Source of the DNA: Candidatus Thorarchaeota archaeon
GTDB taxonomy: Archaea; Asgardarchaeota; Thorarchaeia; Thorarchaeales; Thorarchaeaceae
Direction of reading: 5' to 3'
DNA: 35,620 nt
NCBI GenBank assembly: GCA_030593165.1
Contig: JAUVHR010000003.1
Location: 1 to 35,620 of the forward strand
The position numbers and the translations under genes were made by a program. The notes under the pieces were generated by a model. The model had not been told where the DNA came from. It saw only the letters and a list, made by a program, of their open reading frames with translations, and ran no database searches. Of this stretch, positions 34,341-35,620 are shown piece after piece; within the stretch, counting starts at the first letter, position 1, and each line of letters starts with the position of its first letter.

Positions 34341-34412
34341 GGCTCCGATGATGTAGATGGCTATCTGAGGGTTCTCGAACCCAGCGACGAGTCATAGTTA
34401 GACTGAGGAGCC
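34341..34412 (+). ncRNA. C/D box sRNA guiding 2'-O-methylation of 23S rRNA helix 69
   Basis: A 72-nt element with all parts of an archaeal C/D guide RNA in order. The terminal stem is GGCTCC (34341-34346) paired with GGAGCC (34407-34412). Box C is ATGATGT (34348-34354, one base off RUGAUGA) and box D' is CTGA (34365-34368). The small hairpin GGGTT-CTCG-AACCC follows (34369-34382), then box C' GCGACGA (34384-34390, two off) and box D CTGA (34403-34406). The guide before D, GAGTCATAGTTA (34389-34400), is exactly complementary to TAACTATGACTC, found in archaeal/eukaryotic 23S/28S helix 69. By the N+5 rule it would target the A equivalent to E. coli A1913. The D' guide (AGATGGCTAT) has no target I can name. 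The C and C' deviations and the long D'-C' spacer are the weak points. Confidence 0.75.
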
Positions 34413-34449
34413 GCCTAATGCGCACCCGCATCCTTAGAGGACTCGGTCG

Positions 34450-34995
34450 ATGATTGAATTGTTCATCTATTTTGCAGTGTATCTACTAGCAGGGTTAACA
34501 TTGAAGGCGGGTGATGACTTGCTTGATGTACTAGATAGACCGAGTCAGGCCTGGATTCCACTAACCCTGTCAGGCTTCATGTTTGGTTTGTTGATGGCCT
34601 ATTCTCAGTGGGACCTCGTCCTGCTGACCGCTATTATTATCGGGGTGCTGCTCTCAGGAAAAGTGAATCAGTCGCAATTCGTGGCAGGTTTCGTAATGAT
34701 CGGATTGGTTGTCATTCTCAGAGGATTACCAACTATCGATAATCCACTTGGTTGGCTCTCACTGCTGATTATGCTGTTCCTTGCTGCAATACTTGATGAG
34801 AGGGGCAATGATTGGACCGATTCACATGCAACTCCAAATGCAGCGAGGTTCTTTCAGTATAGATTAGTTCTCAAGGTTTCCGCTCTCCTTCTCGTCATTC
34901 CATGGCCAGAATTCCTGTTTAGCGCCCTAGGGCTCTGGGTGTTTGATTTTGGCTATGAACTAGCTGGCGCCATTGTCAAGAGAAGTGCTACATGA
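34450..34995 (+). CDS. Conserved-type membrane protein of unknown function
   Basis: A 181-aa protein with about five or six hydrophobic segments: residues 3-17, 37-50, 56-70, 76-90, 100-114 and 143-170. The start ATG at 34450 has GAGG nine bases upstream. The N-terminal KAGDDLLDVLDRP, just after the first segment, has a cluster of acidic residues that recalls metal-phosphate binding loops (prenyltransferase-like DDxxD), and ILDERGNDWTD lies between two segments near residue 115-126. This is a resemblance only and the function is unknown. Its stop overlaps the convergent radical SAM gene by eight bases. Confidence 0.6.
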   Translation: MIELFIYFAVYLLAGLTLKAGDDLLDVLDRPSQAWIPLTLSGFMFGLLMAYSQWDLVLLTAIIIGVLLSGKVNQSQFVAGFVMIGLVVILRGLPTIDNPLGWLSLLIMLFLAAILDERGNDWTDSHATPNAARFFQYRLVLKVSALLLVIPWPEFLFSALGLWVFDFGYELAGAIVKRSAT

Positions 34996-35620
34996 GATGC
35001 GGAAAGATAAGACTGCAGCAGACATCTACGAATATCGGATTCAATCCTTTGTTTCTTGCATAGTCGACCCCATCTTGACTGATTAGGGCTATTCCGTTTG
35101 CACCACAATCTATTGCTAGTTTGTCTGATTCTTTTTTGTGCTCGCCCTTTGGTCTGGCACAGCCTAGAAGAAGTGGCGTGTCACCAAACCCTAATCGGGC
35201 AACGGTCATCACACGTCCAACATCAATTGGCCTAGGGGGAGCAACAGTGGCCATGGGGGTTTTAGGTATAGGAGAGAGTACAATGATGACGACTCCTGCG
35301 GGAGAAACCTCTGCGATTATTTGCAGGGCTTCTAGCTCCCCACCAAGTTGACCGTAATTGAGACCAACAAGAATGTGAGGAACAGTCGGAATACCTGCGG
35401 CTTCTAGAATACGTAAGGAACTGCGCATCTTTGCTGGCCCGTCCTCGATGTGATAAACTCTGCTAGAAACCTCATTATCACCGATTATGTCCAACATTGC
35501 TGCATCAATTTGAGCATCCGCGAGTTGCCCAGCGGTTTCCTCGTCCACCAGTCCCGTGTGCACAACAACCTGCAGTCCTAGTTCAGCTTTGACTCGGGCA
35601 ATTGCATCTGTAAACCCCAC
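34988..35620 (-). CDS. Radical SAM protein (biotin-synthase-like, COG1856 type), partial at window end
   Basis: A 210-codon open frame runs to the window end, so the N-terminal CxxxCxxC and AdoMet-binding motif would lie outside. The visible part has barrel strands typical of the family: GLQVVVHTGLVDEETAGQL, DAAMLDIIGD, ILEAAGIPTVPHILVGLNYG, VVIIVLSPIPKTPM, TPLLLGCARPKGE. These resemble archaeal biotin-synthase-like proteins (COG1856), some of which make lipoyl groups. I cannot choose between these roles. A GTG at the window edge could be a start, but the missing radical SAM motif shows the gene continues. Confidence 0.75.
   Translation of the reverse strand: MGFTDAIARVKAELGLQVVVHTGLVDEETAGQLADAQIDAAMLDIIGDNEVSSRVYHIEDGPAKMRSSLRILEAAGIPTVPHILVGLNYGQLGGELEALQIIAEVSPAGVVIIVLSPIPKTPMATVAPPRPIDVGRVMTVARLGFGDTPLLLGCARPKGEHKKESDKLAIDCGANGIALISQDGVDYARNKGLNPIFVDVCCSLIFPHLM

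Overview
The window is ordinary archaeal chromosome. It carries translation factor aIF2-beta, aEF1B, ribosomal proteins L10e and L35Ae, SRP54, deoxyhypusine synthase, FEN1 with a PCNA-binding tail, a Hef-type helicase-nuclease, Cdc48, TrmY, PyrI and A-type ATPase subunits F, A and B. Hef (helicase plus XPF nuclease in one chain) is typical of Euryarchaeota and Asgard archaea. L35Ae has a patchy distribution that includes Thermococcales, crenarchaea and Asgard lineages. The combination, the moderate GC content and an RPA32-shaped OB/winged-helix protein make an Asgard (Thorarchaeota-like) lineage my best guess, but this is inference and not a phylogeny. I see no insertion sequence, phage gene, CRISPR array, tRNA or rRNA.

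Layout. 1-323: 3' end of a NifX/NifB-like gene. 360-3017 (minus): FEN1, RPA-like, aIF2-beta, DUF424, a replication/translation cluster. 3171-6751 (plus): zinc-ribbon protein, aEF1B, Cdc48, a small winged-helix protein, RibL-like nucleotidyltransferase. 6748-12832 (minus): a GT-C-like membrane protein, then an apparent deoC - aldehyde:ferredoxin oxidoreductase - PAPS-reductase/ferredoxin operon. 12901-13260 (minus): PRC-barrel protein, divergent from hef (13343-15637). 15651-16713 (minus): two winged-helix regulators. 16999-21283 (plus): GlmU-like enzyme, overlapping radical SAM gene, DUF2095 and two unrecognised genes. 21280-27556 (minus): DUF6884-like gene, then ATPase B, a membrane protein, uracil-DNA glycosylase, ATPase A and F, and pyrI. 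27698-31668 (plus): srp54, trmY, a DRG-like GTPase, trmJ-like. 31665-33640 (minus): rpl10e and deoxyhypusine synthase. 34019-34995 (plus): rpl35ae, a C/D box guide RNA and a membrane protein. 34988-35620 (minus): part of a radical SAM gene.

The most notable item is an unannotated C/D box sRNA at 34341-34412. It has a perfect terminal stem, C, D', C'-like and D boxes, its own TATA-like element, and a 12-nt guide complementary to the loop of 23S rRNA helix 69. By the N+5 rule it would direct 2'-O-methylation of the A1913-equivalent. Other points worth checking are: atpF, whose conserved N-terminus can only be reached from an AUA codon behind a perfect Shine-Dalgarno; a PAPS-reductase-family gene whose N-terminal zinc finger lies upstream of its first usable start; DeoC with a four-cysteine tail beside an aldehyde oxidoreductase; a uracil-DNA glycosylase with Ser at a cluster-ligand position; and several inverted repeats sitting on promoters.
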